A program made the translations under genes and the position numbers. The notes beneath the pieces were generated by a model. It was not told the DNA's origin. It did not search any database and saw only the letters and a program-made list of their open reading frames with translations. 50,222 nt of DNA, taken from positions 1 to 50,222 of the forward strand of contig CAOKMT010000014.1 of the NCBI GenBank assembly GCA_948469885.1, written 5' to 3'. Below, one piece after another: positions 18,787-27,707 of this stretch (position 1 is its first letter; every line of letters starts with the position of its first letter). Source of the stretch: an uncultured Sporosarcina sp. GTDB taxonomy: Bacteria > Bacillota > Bacilli > Bacillales_A > Planococcaceae.

Positions 18787-19079
18787 CCAAACAATTTATG
18801 AAGGAAATTGCGCGATCCAGTATCTTCCTCATCATATTGAAGAAGACTGACCGTTCCTTCCAACGTGAGAAGTCCTTTATCTACGTCAAGATGAACGATG
18901 CGTAATTCCTCTCCCCTTATTTGCAGCACACCTTGCGAGGTACGAACGAGAAATTCTTCCTGATCAAAACGGTCGATTGCTTTTACTGATGTGAGATCCA
19001 TCCGTTTTCGGTTCCGCATCGTGACAACATGATCACCCGATGGGATGGCGTACGTCGGACTGTCCGTTTGAATTTGCAT
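18783..19079 (-). CDS. yabP: Spore cortex/coat assembly protein YabP
   Basis: A small soluble protein required for sporulation at an early engulfment or cortex stage in B. subtilis. The 98-residue product has the YabP/YqfC fold signature: NRKRMDLTSVKAIDRFDQEEFLVRT-like N-terminal part and LRIVHLDVDKGLLTLEGTV (split here), rich in beta strands. AAAGGAGGAAGC lies just before the ATG. In B. subtilis yabP-yabQ is a sigma-E unit. Here a terminator separates it from rqcP, in agreement with separate control, but I could not identify a convincing sigma-E promoter. Confidence 0.92.
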   Translation of the reverse strand: MQIQTDSPTYAIPSGDHVVTMRNRKRMDLTSVKAIDRFDQEEFLVRTSQGVLQIRGEELRIVHLDVDKGLLTLEGTVSLLQYDEEDTGSRNFLHKLFG

Positions 19080-19125
19080 ATGCTTCCTCCTTTGCTTGTA
19101 CGTTCATCACCATCTTATGCCGGAG

Positions 19126-19159
19126 AATAAAAAACATGACAGAGTTTCCTCCGCCATGT
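19126..19159 (-). terminator. Terminator between rqcP and yabP
   Basis: An 11-bp stem (19134-19144 with 19149-19159, two G-T pairs) is capped by a GAAA tetraloop on the minus strand and followed by TTTTTTATT. It ends the yabM-yabN-rqcP unit 55 nt before yabP. Confidence 0.8.
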
Positions 19160-19263
19160 TGATTTGCAACTTCGACTCCTACCGTTAAAAATAGTTGCCC
19201 CTCTTATTATTGCTCCCATACTTGAAGTTATCGGTCGTTCGTCCAAACGCTATCATTCTAAAC

Positions 19264-19521
19264 TTACTCCACCGCTTCTTCTTTCACCAATGTATACATC
19301 GAAGTCGCTTCATCTTTCTTCGTCGTATTTTTAAGTTGTTCAACCTTGACTGTGACAACTTTCTGTCCGAACCGGATGGCCACTTCATCGCCTTCTTGAA
19401 CGACTGAAGAAGCTTTGGCAACTTTCCCGTTAATGTCAACCCGTCCTTGGTCAGCGACTTGCTTGGCTAACGTTCTGCGTTTAATAAGACGGGAAACTTT
19501 TAAAAATTTATCGATTCTCAT
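19264..19521 (-). CDS. rqcP: S4-domain ribosome quality control factor RqcP (YabO)
   Basis: Binds 50S subunits carrying stalled peptidyl-tRNA and works with RqcH in C-terminal alanine tailing of stalled nascent chains. The 85-residue protein is almost only an S4 domain: MRIDKFLKVSRLIKRRTLAKQ at the start and GRVDINGKVAKASSVV further on, the same pattern as Hsp15/HslR. The ATG at 19521 overlaps the stop of the mazG-type gene (ATGA); a longer ORF to 19560 reads into mazG and is not used. Confidence 0.94.
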   Translation of the reverse strand: MRIDKFLKVSRLIKRRTLAKQVADQGRVDINGKVAKASSVVQEGDEVAIRFGQKVVTVKVEQLKNTTKKDEATSMYTLVKEEAVE

Positions 19522-20993
19522 TTCTCCTCTTCCTTTCCATTCTTTTTTGCACTCTGCCATAAATCTTCCAATTCATCGAGCGTATAATCCGCAAAGCATC
19601 CGCGTCCTTTTCGGACACCTTCTTCTATGAATGAAAACCTTGACTTGAATTTTGCATTTGCATGAATCATCGCCTCTTCAGGTGAAAGCTTTAAAAACCG
19701 AGCAATATTCACAACCGTGAACAGGACATCCCCCAACTCATCCAACTGGGCTTCTTTCGTTCCATCCGCGACTTCCACTCTGAACTCCTCCCACTCCTCA
19801 GAGAACTTCTCAAGTGCCCCGTCGATATTCGGCCAATCAAATCCTACTTTTGCGGCTTCTTTTTGATAATTGTAAGAAGTGAGCAATGAAGAAGAAGGGC
19901 GCAATTGACCGTCTAACAAAGAACCAGTCTTAGACTTTTCCGCTTCTTTGATCGCCTGCCAATTTTGTACAACTTCTTCGGAGTTATTCACTGCGCGATC
20001 TCCAAAAACATGCGGATGGCGCCGAATCATTTTTGAGCCGACAACTTCCAAAACATCTTCCAGACTGAAGTACCCTTCGTCTTCTCCAATTTGCGCATGG
20101 AGAAATACTTGTAGTAAAACGTCCCCTAGCTCTTCGATAATTGCTTCATCATCTTCCCGACCAATCGCTTCAAGCAATTCATGCGCTTCTTCGATCAAAT
20201 ACTTTTTTAAAGAGTCATGCGTCTGCTCACGGTCCCAAGGACAACCCGACGGGGAACGCAGCACTGTAATAATCTCTCTGAACGTAGACCATTCTTTCAA
20301 GCGATCAGCACGTCTTGTAACAGGCGGAACGTAAACCGTCGTCAAATTGTCGATCTCCGTCACACGATCAAGTTCATACAACGGAACCGTGCGTAGCTTC
20401 TCCTCACGGGAACCGGCTGCCGTCACAATTGTTACCGGATGATCATGCGCATACTTCTCCATCAGCGTCAATTTCACTTCAGATGCGATAAACGCGTCAT
20501 ATACTTGTCCAATGAGCACATGTTGCATCATACTGACGTCATCCCGCTTTAAATCCGTCCCGTCCAGTAATTGGAACCCTTCAATCGGATCGATGCGTAA
20601 CGCCGCAAACATTGGATCAAGAAAGCTGTTTCCACCTACGATGTCGAGCTGAATCACGCCGTCCTGTTCTTTCTCAATCAGTAGCTGAACTGTCTTTTCT
20701 GCAACGAGTGGATGACCAGGTACGACATATGTCACCGGTTTTTCTGTGCGCATTTCAATAAGTGCTTGGACAATTTCTTCATAAACTTGTTGAAAGGAAT
20801 CATTTTTCTCATATAAATTATCGAAGCTTTCAATTACCAAGCCTTCCGCTCTCAATGTTTTAATGACGGGATGTTGGTCCGTCCGCGCAATAATGAACGC
20901 AGCTTCTTTTAATGTTCGATATGTACCGAGTGCCATTTGGTCAAGATCACTTGCTCCAAGACCAATAACTGTTATAGGATGCACATCTTTCAC
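19518..20993 (-). CDS. yabN: Tetrapyrrole-methylase-like / MazG nucleotide pyrophosphohydrolase fusion (YabN)
   Basis: Hydrolyses nucleoside triphosphates, perhaps damaged ones, through its MazG half. The 491-residue protein has an N-terminal TP-methylase-like domain (about 1-220; VIGLGASDLDQMALGTY, YVVPGHPLVAE) and a C-terminal MazG domain. The latter has the metal-binding helices EEAHELLEAIGREDDEAIIEELGD (split here) and a second copy near residue 400-440 (EEWEEFRVEVADG...LDELGD). The same fusion is found in B. subtilis YabN (489 aa). The role of the methylase half is unknown. It overlaps yabM and rqcP by 4 nt each. Confidence 0.93.
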   Translation of the reverse strand: MKDVHPITVIGLGASDLDQMALGTYRTLKEAAFIIARTDQHPVIKTLRAEGLVIESFDNLYEKNDSFQQVYEEIVQALIEMRTEKPVTYVVPGHPLVAEKTVQLLIEKEQDGVIQLDIVGGNSFLDPMFAALRIDPIEGFQLLDGTDLKRDDVSMMQHVLIGQVYDAFIASEVKLTLMEKYAHDHPVTIVTAAGSREEKLRTVPLYELDRVTEIDNLTTVYVPPVTRRADRLKEWSTFREIITVLRSPSGCPWDREQTHDSLKKYLIEEAHELLEAIGREDDEAIIEELGDVLLQVFLHAQIGEDEGYFSLEDVLEVVGSKMIRRHPHVFGDRAVNNSEEVVQNWQAIKEAEKSKTGSLLDGQLRPSSSLLTSYNYQKEAAKVGFDWPNIDGALEKFSEEWEEFRVEVADGTKEAQLDELGDVLFTVVNIARFLKLSPEEAMIHANAKFKSRFSFIEEGVRKGRGCFADYTLDELEDLWQSAKKNGKEEEK

Positions 20994-22588
20994 CTTCTTG
21001 TTGTATTTTTAGTTAGAAATAGTTGTAATGAAGCGAACCGTTTGCCAAACGGTAACAAATACCACTCTTTTTCTGCCATAATACGTGATTTCATCGCCAC
21101 GAATAAGAACACGACAGCGCCAATAACAACTGACGTAAGCGCAGTCAACGTCGAGCTAATCCTCGTCGTCAGTGCCTCAAATACCAAGCCATCCGCGACA
21201 AGCATCCACGGAACAACCGTAACGATCATACAAACGGTTGCCACTACCACCCACCCATAAAAGCGGCGAGGGGCAAGACGCATCGGCCAGACTGTCTTGA
21301 AATAAAAAAAGAGGCCTGCCGCAATGACGATAAAACCGATATTTCCCGCAATGGAGGCCCCCGTAATATCATAAATCGGGACAAGGATTAGGTTGGCGAC
21401 AATTTTCACAGCCAGCCCCACAACGAGTAAAAGCGTAGGAATTTTTATTTTCCCCGCCCCTTGAAGAATCGCTGTCAACGTTAAGATAAGCGATAACCAA
21501 AAGATTTGTATAACAAAAAGAATTAATGCAAGAGAACCGGCCCGCGTTTCAAATAACATTTCATTTACATAGGGCAAGACGAGCGCCAATCCCGCGGCAG
21601 CCGCCCAACCGAACAGAAAAGCCGTTCGGAAAGTTAAGCGGATGAACGGTATGGCACCTTCACCATTTTTCTCCTTCGCATGATGAGCGATGAGCGGCAC
21701 GATCGCCAGTGCCAATGTAGACGCGATTAAAATCCCCATTTGAACGAGTGGCTGTCCGCGGTCATAGACGCCTTTCAACGCCATTGCCGCCTCTTCCATG
21801 AAACCCTCCGTGCGCAGTATATTGTAAACGGTAAACGAATCCACCAACTGAAACATCAACAAAATAAGCGAACTCGCACTGACACTTAAGCTGACAACCG
21901 TCAACTCTTTCACGACACGCCATCTGTCCACTTTTTCCAATGGTCCTTTAAATAGATTACGAAAATAAAATGCCAAGATGACAACGCCGGCAGCTTCCCC
22001 GACGACGGCCCCCCACATTGCCACCTCACCAGCTCTATAAAGCGATGCACCAGACCGCATTACAAGCCACGTCCCGACAAGAATAACGATGACGCGGAAA
22101 GCTTGTTCACCGACGCCCGACACGGCAACCGGCACCATACGACCTTCCGATTGAAAAGCACCTTTCAGCACCGCGAGCGCAGGCATGAGCAATACGATAT
22201 AAGCACCGGCCCGCAGAAGCGAAACGAGTGCTGGATCTCCCATCGACCGGGCAAAGAAAGGGGCAAAGACCATCAAAATGACAAAAAATGATGCCGACAA
22301 GACAACTAAATAGGTCAGCGCCACACGCATCATCGCTTTCGCTTCTCCGCGACCCCTACTACTTGCCAATAGCTTCGAAACGGCGACGGCAAATCCGTAA
22401 AATGTCCAAATGATGAAAATGCCAATGAACGGATACACTTGTTGATATATATAAAAGCCTTTATCGCCCACCATATTTTGATAAGGCACACGATAAACTG
22501 CGCCAAGTATTTTAACGACAATCGCTGAAATCGTCAGGATCGACGCACCTTTCATGAATGTTTTCATATTCCAATCCGACGAAGACAT
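20990..22588 (-). CDS. yabM: SpoVB/MurJ-like polysaccharide flippase family protein (YabM)
   Basis: A probable lipid-linked glycan exporter of the MOP superfamily, the family that includes SpoVB and the flippase MurJ/Amj group. The 532-residue product has about fourteen hydrophobic helices; the first starts with the family block GASILTISAIVVKILGAVYRVP. The start is the ATG at 22588, with GAGG 7 nt upstream; this gives the same length as B. subtilis YabM. SpoVB is a close paralogue, but the neighbours yabN and spoVT support YabM. The substrate is unknown. Confidence 0.9.
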   Translation of the reverse strand: MSSSDWNMKTFMKGASILTISAIVVKILGAVYRVPYQNMVGDKGFYIYQQVYPFIGIFIIWTFYGFAVAVSKLLASSRGRGEAKAMMRVALTYLVVLSASFFVILMVFAPFFARSMGDPALVSLLRAGAYIVLLMPALAVLKGAFQSEGRMVPVAVSGVGEQAFRVIVILVGTWLVMRSGASLYRAGEVAMWGAVVGEAAGVVILAFYFRNLFKGPLEKVDRWRVVKELTVVSLSVSASSLILLMFQLVDSFTVYNILRTEGFMEEAAMALKGVYDRGQPLVQMGILIASTLALAIVPLIAHHAKEKNGEGAIPFIRLTFRTAFLFGWAAAAGLALVLPYVNEMLFETRAGSLALILFVIQIFWLSLILTLTAILQGAGKIKIPTLLLVVGLAVKIVANLILVPIYDITGASIAGNIGFIVIAAGLFFYFKTVWPMRLAPRRFYGWVVVATVCMIVTVVPWMLVADGLVFEALTTRISSTLTALTSVVIGAVVFLFVAMKSRIMAEKEWYLLPFGKRFASLQLFLTKNTTRR

Positions 22589-23088
22589 GTATAGACCTCT
22601 TTCTTTATCAGAGCACTCCAAAATTCATCTCTTACTCCAAGTGTGTGCTGGGCCAAGCCCAACAGTAAGTAAGTTGAATTTCGGTTGGCAACAGCCAAAA
22701 GCACTTATCTAATGATCTGAACGCTATTTCAACAAACACGCTCTTTGAAAACTGAAGAGACGAGGTTGTGACAGGAGCCCTTTCTGCCGCTTCAAAGAAG
22801 TAAGGTGAGGGCTGTTCTGATGTTCCTAGTATACCATTATCGCAAAAAGAGCCACAGCCTTTGCAATCTTCCGATGAAATATCCATTACGCCGCGGCGTA
22901 ATTACATCTGGATTTTTTCCAATTTGAGTTTCGCATGATGTCTTCCTGCAACCGTTGCCACTGGACGCGATGGACGCATTGCCCTCCCCTACTATATGGC
23001 ACGGTTTCTTTCGTTCAGCAAACGTTTGATTACCCGTAACTGCATTTAACTCGCGGCCTTAGAGAGGCGGAAGTCTTCTGCCGAAGAC
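22589..23088. other. Long non-coding mosaic with palindromes, probably repeat-derived
   Basis: Between yabM and the spoVT terminator there are about 500 nt without a convincing gene; the corresponding B. subtilis space is short. It contains an 18-bp perfect palindrome (22885-22902), a TTGGC-AACA-GCCAA hairpin (near 22685), a GTCTTC/GAAGAC hairpin (near 23072-23087) and two unsupported small minus-strand ORFs (22632-22886; 22902-22979). The shorter one starts MRPSRPVATVAGRHH and ends inside the palindrome. The look is that of a degenerate dispersed element, but this cannot be shown from one copy. Confidence 0.5.
22885..22902. repeat. Perfect 18-bp palindrome
   Basis: ATTACGCCGCGGCGTAAT is its own reverse complement. 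It is GC-rich at the centre and AT-rich at the ends, and lies about 300 nt upstream of yabM in the mosaic region. Confidence 0.9.
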
Positions 23089-23134
23089 AAAAACAGACAC
23101 ATGAACTTTTTTACGAGTTCATGTGTCTGTTTTT
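23089..23134 (-). terminator. Bidirectional terminator after spoVT
   Basis: Nineteen-bp perfect arms (23089-23107 and 23116-23134) have A-rich and T-rich outer ends on either side. It ends spoVT on the minus strand. Confidence 0.9.
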
Positions 23135-23136
23135 TG

Positions 23137-23203
23137 TTTAGACTCCAGCTACCTAGATACGCTTTAGGCTTGTCGCGTCTGTACGGTCGCTTTCGCTTTT
23201 CTT
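23137..23203. repeat. Candidate dispersed intergenic repeat between spoVT and its terminator
   Basis: The stretch runs from AGACTCCAGCTACCTAGATA through GGCTTGTCGCGTCTGTACGG to TCGCTTTCGCTTTTC. From memory it resembles short intergenic repeats of Bacillus genomes that start with CTCCAGC-type blocks and end with CGCTTTCGCTTTTC-type blocks. No second copy is in this window. Confidence 0.4.
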
Positions 23204-23205
23204 TA

Positions 23206-23742
23206 TTACTGTTCCATTTGTTTCGCCAAGAAGTGGGCAGCGGTTTCGACTGTTTTTTGCTCGGGTTCGCCGATGAAATGCACTTTTGACAATAAATAGA
23301 CTGCGCCGATTAAGTCACCGTTTGCAATAATAGGTGCTACACAATACGACTTCACTTGCTCCACTTGTCCCGGCACCCATTCCACTGTCTTTTCAAGCTT
23401 TTCCGTTACGATTTTCCGATTGGAAATCATATCTTCTATGTCGGGAGCTAACTGCCGATTCATATATTCCTTTTTCGACAAACCTGCCACTGCGATCATT
23501 TCATCCCGGTCGCTAATGAGTGCCGGTGTTCCCAGTGTTTCATACAATGTTTCTGCATACTCTTGCGCGAACTGCCCAAGTTCGGATATCGGGGAATATT
23601 TTTTTAAAATAACCTCCCCTTCACGAGCGGTAAAAATCTCAAGTGGATCTCCTTCTCGAATGCGGAGTGTCCTCCGGATTTCTTTCGGAATAACGACTCT
23701 TCCAAGATCGTCGATTCTGCGGACGATTCCCGTTGCTTTCAT
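23206..23742 (-). CDS. spoVT: Stage V sporulation protein T, AbrB-type transcription regulator
   Basis: Modulates sigma-G genes in the forespore and affects coat, germination and later spore properties. The 178-residue product has an N-terminal swapped-hairpin AbrB DNA-binding domain (MKATGIVRRIDDLGRVVIPK) and a C-terminal GAF-like domain (about 56-178), where AbrB itself is much shorter. The ATG at 23742 has TGAGG 8 nt upstream and gives exactly the B. subtilis length. An in-frame extension to 23805 would read through its own promoter and is rejected. Confidence 0.97.
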   Translation of the reverse strand: MKATGIVRRIDDLGRVVIPKEIRRTLRIREGDPLEIFTAREGEVILKKYSPISELGQFAQEYAETLYETLGTPALISDRDEMIAVAGLSKKEYMNRQLAPDIEDMISNRKIVTEKLEKTVEWVPGQVEQVKSYCVAPIIANGDLIGAVYLLSKVHFIGEPEQKTVETAAHFLAKQMEQ

Positions 23743-23792
23743 ACATGATGCCTCACTTTCCACAAAGTTAAAAATCGACTTCATTGCGGTCT

Positions 23793-23823
23793 TAGTATGC
23801 ATCATATTTGGACAAAATATGCA
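23793..23823 (-). promoter_or_regulatory. Sigma-G promoter of spoVT
   Basis: On the minus strand -35 TGCATA (23818-23823) and -10 CATACTA (23793-23799) are separated by 18 bp. Both match the sigma-G consensus (TGMATA and CATACTA) at every position. spoVT is a known sigma-G gene. The promoter lies just after mfd. Confidence 0.85.
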
Positions 23824-23832
23824 ACAATTCCT

Positions 23833-26800
23833 TTAGACGGAATTGGATGGAGCAGTTTCCTTTGCAGAAGCTGGAAGTAATGCCATGATTTCTTCCAAAA
23901 TATCGAATGCAGTTTGTTTCCCTGTATGGCGTTCATCAATCGTTAACATGAGCTGAGTGCCATCCATCGAAAAGCCGACAGCACGGCCAAACTTCATTGA
24001 TTCTGCTACCAGTTTTGAACCATCCGTCTGTGCTGTACCTTCCTCGGATAACCGGATTTCGATTTGAGTTTTTTGCTTTTTAATGGATTCGACGCCTGCC
24101 ATACGTCCCCACACTTTAACCCGTGCAATCCGAAGAAGATTATCTGCCTCCAATGGCAAATCGCCGAATCTGTCGATCATTTCATCGACAAGCTCCGTGT
24201 AATCTTCCTCACTATCGATTGCTTTGACTCGCTTATACATTTGAATTTTTTGAAATCCGTCTCGAATGTAATCATCTGGAATATAAGCGTTGATCGGGAT
24301 GGAAATTTCAACGTCTTGAATCTCTGCTTTCTCCACGCCGGTCTGCTTTTCTTCAATTGCTTCTTGTAACATTTGTGAATACAAGTCAAACCCGACGGAA
24401 TCGATGAAGCCATGTTGTTGAGAGCCTAGCAAGTTCCCTGCACCACGAATCGATAAATCACGCATTGCTATTTTAAATCCCGATCCAAGTTCGGTAAATT
24501 CTTTAATCGCTTGTAGTCTGTTTTCCGCCACTTCCGTTAAAATTTTATCGCGTTCATAGAGAAAATAACCATAAGCGACGCGATTTGAACGTCCAACACG
24601 TCCTCTAAGCTGATACAACTGGGATAATCCCATCCGATCTGCATCATGAATGATCAACGTGTTGACATTCGGGATATCAATGCCTGTTTCGATAATCGTC
24701 GTCGTAACGAGGACGTCATATTCTCCTTCAAGGAAGTTTAAAATCGTCGATTCAAGTGTCGCTTCTCCCATTTGCCCATGTGCGAATCCAACTTTTGCAT
24801 CCGGCACAAGCTGATTAATTTCCTCCACCTTTCTCGACATATCTTCCACGCGGTTGTATAGATAAAACACTTGCCCGCCTCGTGCCATTTCCCGTTCAAT
24901 CGCTTCCCGGATAAGCGCAAAGTTATGTTCCATGACGTAGGTCTGAACAGGAAAACGGTTCGCGGGTGGCGTTTCGATGACAGACAGATCACGTACTCCG
25001 AGCATCGACATATGGAGCGTACGCGGAATTGGCGTCGCCGTTAAGGTAAGGACGTCCACATTCGTCTTCAACTGTTTAAGCCGCTCTTTATGCGTTACAC
25101 CGAAGCGTTGTTCTTCATCGACGACAAGCAAGCCGAGGTCATTGTATTTGACGTCTTTGGAAAGCAGACGATGTGTACCGACAACGACGTCAACTGTTCC
25201 CGCCTTTAAACCTTTCAATGTTTCTGTCTGCTCTTTTTTCGATCTAAAACGATTCAACAAATCGACTTCCACCGGAAAGTTGGCGAAACGTTCTTTCATC
25301 GTTTCGTAATGTTGTTGCGCCAAAATCGTTGTCGGGACAAGGAACGCCACCTGTTTGCCGTCTGCCACTGCCTTGAAAGCGGCACGGATTGCTACTTCTG
25401 TCTTCCCGTAGCCGACATCTCCACAAAGCAAGCGGTCCATCGGTCTCTCTTTTTCCATATCTTGTTTCACTTCGACAATCGAACGGAGTTGGTCTTCTGT
25501 CTCGTCGTATGGAAATGCATTCTCGAAAGACCTTTGCAAATCATCATCTTTCGGAAACGCATGGCCTTTTTGCGATTCCCGCTCTGCATAAAGCTTAATT
25601 AGATCATCAGCAATATCTTTAACAGCTGCGGACACCTTGCTTTTCGTCCGCTTCCACGCCGAACCACCCAATTTATGCAAAGCTGGTTCCTTTTCGCCAG
25701 AGGCGATATATTTTTGGATTAAATCAATCTTATCCGTTGGAACATATAACTTATCATTTCCCCGGAAATGAATCTCTAAATAATCCTTTTCCACACTACC
25801 TTGAGCCATGTTTTCAATACCAATATATTTTCCGATACCGTGATGCGCGTGAACGACATAGTCTCCGGGTTTTATTTCCGAATAACTTTTAATTCGCTCC
25901 GCATTGGACATTTTCTGTGGACGTGATTTCCGTTTTGGTTTTCCTTTGAATAATTCTGCGTCTGTAATGACAACAATCCGATGAAACGGGAGTTCAAAGC
26001 CAGCTGACAAATCCCCATCCATGAGAAAAACGCCGCCTGATTCCGATGGTTCTCCCGCTAAATTGGCGTCCATCCCATAATCTTGGAGGATCGATTGAAC
26101 TTTTTCCATCCGCTCTTGGCCATCGACAACAAGAAAAACATTAAAGTTTCCTTCTTGCCAACGATCCATTTCATTTTTCAAAAAATGCATCTGTCCATGG
26201 AATTGCTGCATTGGCTTACATGAAATCGTCACCGTTTTGCTTACCGATACGCCTTGGATCGTACGCACAAATAAAGATAAATACAGTTTGCGCTGCTTGA
26301 TCATTGTTTGCATTTCATCGAACGAGAAAGAAAGTTTCGCATTATGGACAATTTGCCCCTCTTCCAACAAGGACACGAACCATTCTTCTTCTTCCGCTTC
26401 CAATGATTCGAGAATTTCAGCAATTCGACCAATCTCATCGAAAGCGACAATTCCATTATGCGGGAAGAAAGTAGCTAGAGAAGTCGGCGACTGCTCTGCA
26501 AACGAAGCGTATTTCAAGATGTCTTCAGGTACTTCTCCCGATTTCATGAGCGTAATATCTTCCGTTACATTGAGTGTCAGCCGTTCTTTCGCCTCTTCAT
26601 TGGTCATCTTTTGCAAACTTTCACCGAGTTCACTTTCTAGTTTTTCGGCAATCGTCTTCATATCTTCTTTCGACCATACATATTCTACGGCTGGAAGGAT
26701 CGAGATCGACTCCAGCTTCCCGGTGGAACGTTGGTCTTCTGCTGAAAACGTCCGAATTGAATCCACTTCTGTATCGAATAACTCGATTCGAACCGGGTCT

Positions 26801-27366
26801 TCCATATGAAGCGGATACAAGTCCAGTATTCCGCCGCGTAACGCAAACTCACCAGGTGTAGTCACCATTGATTGCCGCGTGTACCCCATTGCGACGAGCT
26901 GCTCCAACCAACTGTCAATGTCTATCGATTCTTCGACTTTTGTCAAAAGTGTATTGGCTAACCAACGATCCTTTGTCGGTAAAAACTTTCTCATTCCGGC
27001 AATTGGTGTAATATACACGCCTTTTCCAATGCGGGCCATATGATCGAGCGTTTCGATCCGCTGTGCTCGCAATTCATAGCTGGAAATTGAAAATTCAGCA
27101 GCGACAAGCTCCTCTGCTGGATAAAGATGGACAAATGATTGTCCAAGTATTTTCACAAGATCTTCATACGTACGTTGGGCTTGTAGTAAATTGGGCGAAA
27201 TAATGAGGACTGGTTTTTCAATCGATTGCTGAAGCGCTTCGAAAAAAATCGGTTTTGCACCACCCGACAAACCAGCGATCAGTTGACGATCTTCACCAAT
27301 CTCCAACTCTTCTACAAGTTTACGTATTTCATCCTTTTGTAAATAATAATGAATGAGCGCTTCCAA
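23833..27366 (-). CDS. mfd: Transcription-repair coupling factor Mfd
   Basis: Displaces RNA polymerase stalled at DNA lesions and recruits the UvrA excision system. The 1177-residue product (same length as B. subtilis Mfd) has a UvrB-like N-terminal part, the RNA-polymerase-interacting domain (about 490-560; GDYVVHAHHGIGKYIG), a RecG-like helicase with GDVGYGKTEVA (Walker A, about 643-653), DEEQ in VVDEEQRFG, LTATPIPRTL and QLRGRVGRS, and the C-terminal TRCF domain. The start is a TTG with AAAGGTGAG a few nt upstream. A single gene with promoter not clearly seen. Confidence 0.97.
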   Translation of the reverse strand: MEALIHYYLQKDEIRKLVEELEIGEDRQLIAGLSGGAKPIFFEALQQSIEKPVLIISPNLLQAQRTYEDLVKILGQSFVHLYPAEELVAAEFSISSYELRAQRIETLDHMARIGKGVYITPIAGMRKFLPTKDRWLANTLLTKVEESIDIDSWLEQLVAMGYTRQSMVTTPGEFALRGGILDLYPLHMEDPVRIELFDTEVDSIRTFSAEDQRSTGKLESISILPAVEYVWSKEDMKTIAEKLESELGESLQKMTNEEAKERLTLNVTEDITLMKSGEVPEDILKYASFAEQSPTSLATFFPHNGIVAFDEIGRIAEILESLEAEEEEWFVSLLEEGQIVHNAKLSFSFDEMQTMIKQRKLYLSLFVRTIQGVSVSKTVTISCKPMQQFHGQMHFLKNEMDRWQEGNFNVFLVVDGQERMEKVQSILQDYGMDANLAGEPSESGGVFLMDGDLSAGFELPFHRIVVITDAELFKGKPKRKSRPQKMSNAERIKSYSEIKPGDYVVHAHHGIGKYIGIENMAQGSVEKDYLEIHFRGNDKLYVPTDKIDLIQKYIASGEKEPALHKLGGSAWKRTKSKVSAAVKDIADDLIKLYAERESQKGHAFPKDDDLQRSFENAFPYDETEDQLRSIVEVKQDMEKERPMDRLLCGDVGYGKTEVAIRAAFKAVADGKQVAFLVPTTILAQQHYETMKERFANFPVEVDLLNRFRSKKEQTETLKGLKAGTVDVVVGTHRLLSKDVKYNDLGLLVVDEEQRFGVTHKERLKQLKTNVDVLTLTATPIPRTLHMSMLGVRDLSVIETPPANRFPVQTYVMEHNFALIREAIEREMARGGQVFYLYNRVEDMSRKVEEINQLVPDAKVGFAHGQMGEATLESTILNFLEGEYDVLVTTTIIETGIDIPNVNTLIIHDADRMGLSQLYQLRGRVGRSNRVAYGYFLYERDKILTEVAENRLQAIKEFTELGSGFKIAMRDLSIRGAGNLLGSQQHGFIDSVGFDLYSQMLQEAIEEKQTGVEKAEIQDVEISIPINAYIPDDYIRDGFQKIQMYKRVKAIDSEEDYTELVDEMIDRFGDLPLEADNLLRIARVKVWGRMAGVESIKKQKTQIEIRLSEEGTAQTDGSKLVAESMKFGRAVGFSMDGTQLMLTIDERHTGKQTAFDILEEIMALLPASAKETAPSNSV

Positions 27367-27664
27367 AATAACTCACCTTTCTTTCAACTTTTCATTTGAA
27401 TCAATTTCATACTAGGTTAATGAGTATTCAAATCCGAACAAAGTTCATGTCCATCAACAAAACTCGAACCCTCTATTTGTGAAAAATTAGCATAATGTTC
27501 CCGACACTTTAATTTGACGAACAATTATGAAATTAACTCACTTACATATATATAAGTCGGAATTCGTCTCGTCATGGGGCTACGATCGACCTCTGACAAG
27601 TTCAATGCCAACGTCTTTCTATTTTCATAACGTTTCAATATGTTGCTTCCATCGGAGAACGAAA
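27367..27664. other. About 300 nt without a gene between mfd and the fin terminator
   Basis: The stretch is AT-rich. I see no ORF with a ribosome site and no convincing promoter; mfd must start its transcript here. Nothing else is recognisable. Confidence 0.6.
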
Positions 27665-27701
27665 ACAGAAAAAGCTTTGGCTGTCTTTTCAGCGCCAAAG
27701 C
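27665..27701 (-). terminator. Terminator of fin
   Basis: An 8-bp perfect stem GCTTTGGC/GCCAAAGC (27674-27681 with 27694-27701) is followed by TTTTTCTGTTTTC on the minus strand. Confidence 0.9.
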
Positions 27702-27707
27702 AAACTC

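Noticed and set aside
19160-19263. Sigma-E promoter for yabP-yabQ
   Set aside because: CATAAGAT near 19115-19122 resembles the sigma-E -10 weakly and no -35 lies at the right distance.
22632-22886. 84-codon minus-strand ORF upstream of yabM
   Set aside because: No ribosome site, unusual composition (many Cys and Trp) and no recognised domain. More likely part of the repetitive mosaic.
27500-27660. ECF-type sigma promoter (GAAAC...CGT) upstream of mfd
   Set aside because: The spacing between the AAC and CGT parts is 18 rather than the usual 16, and the position does not suit mfd.
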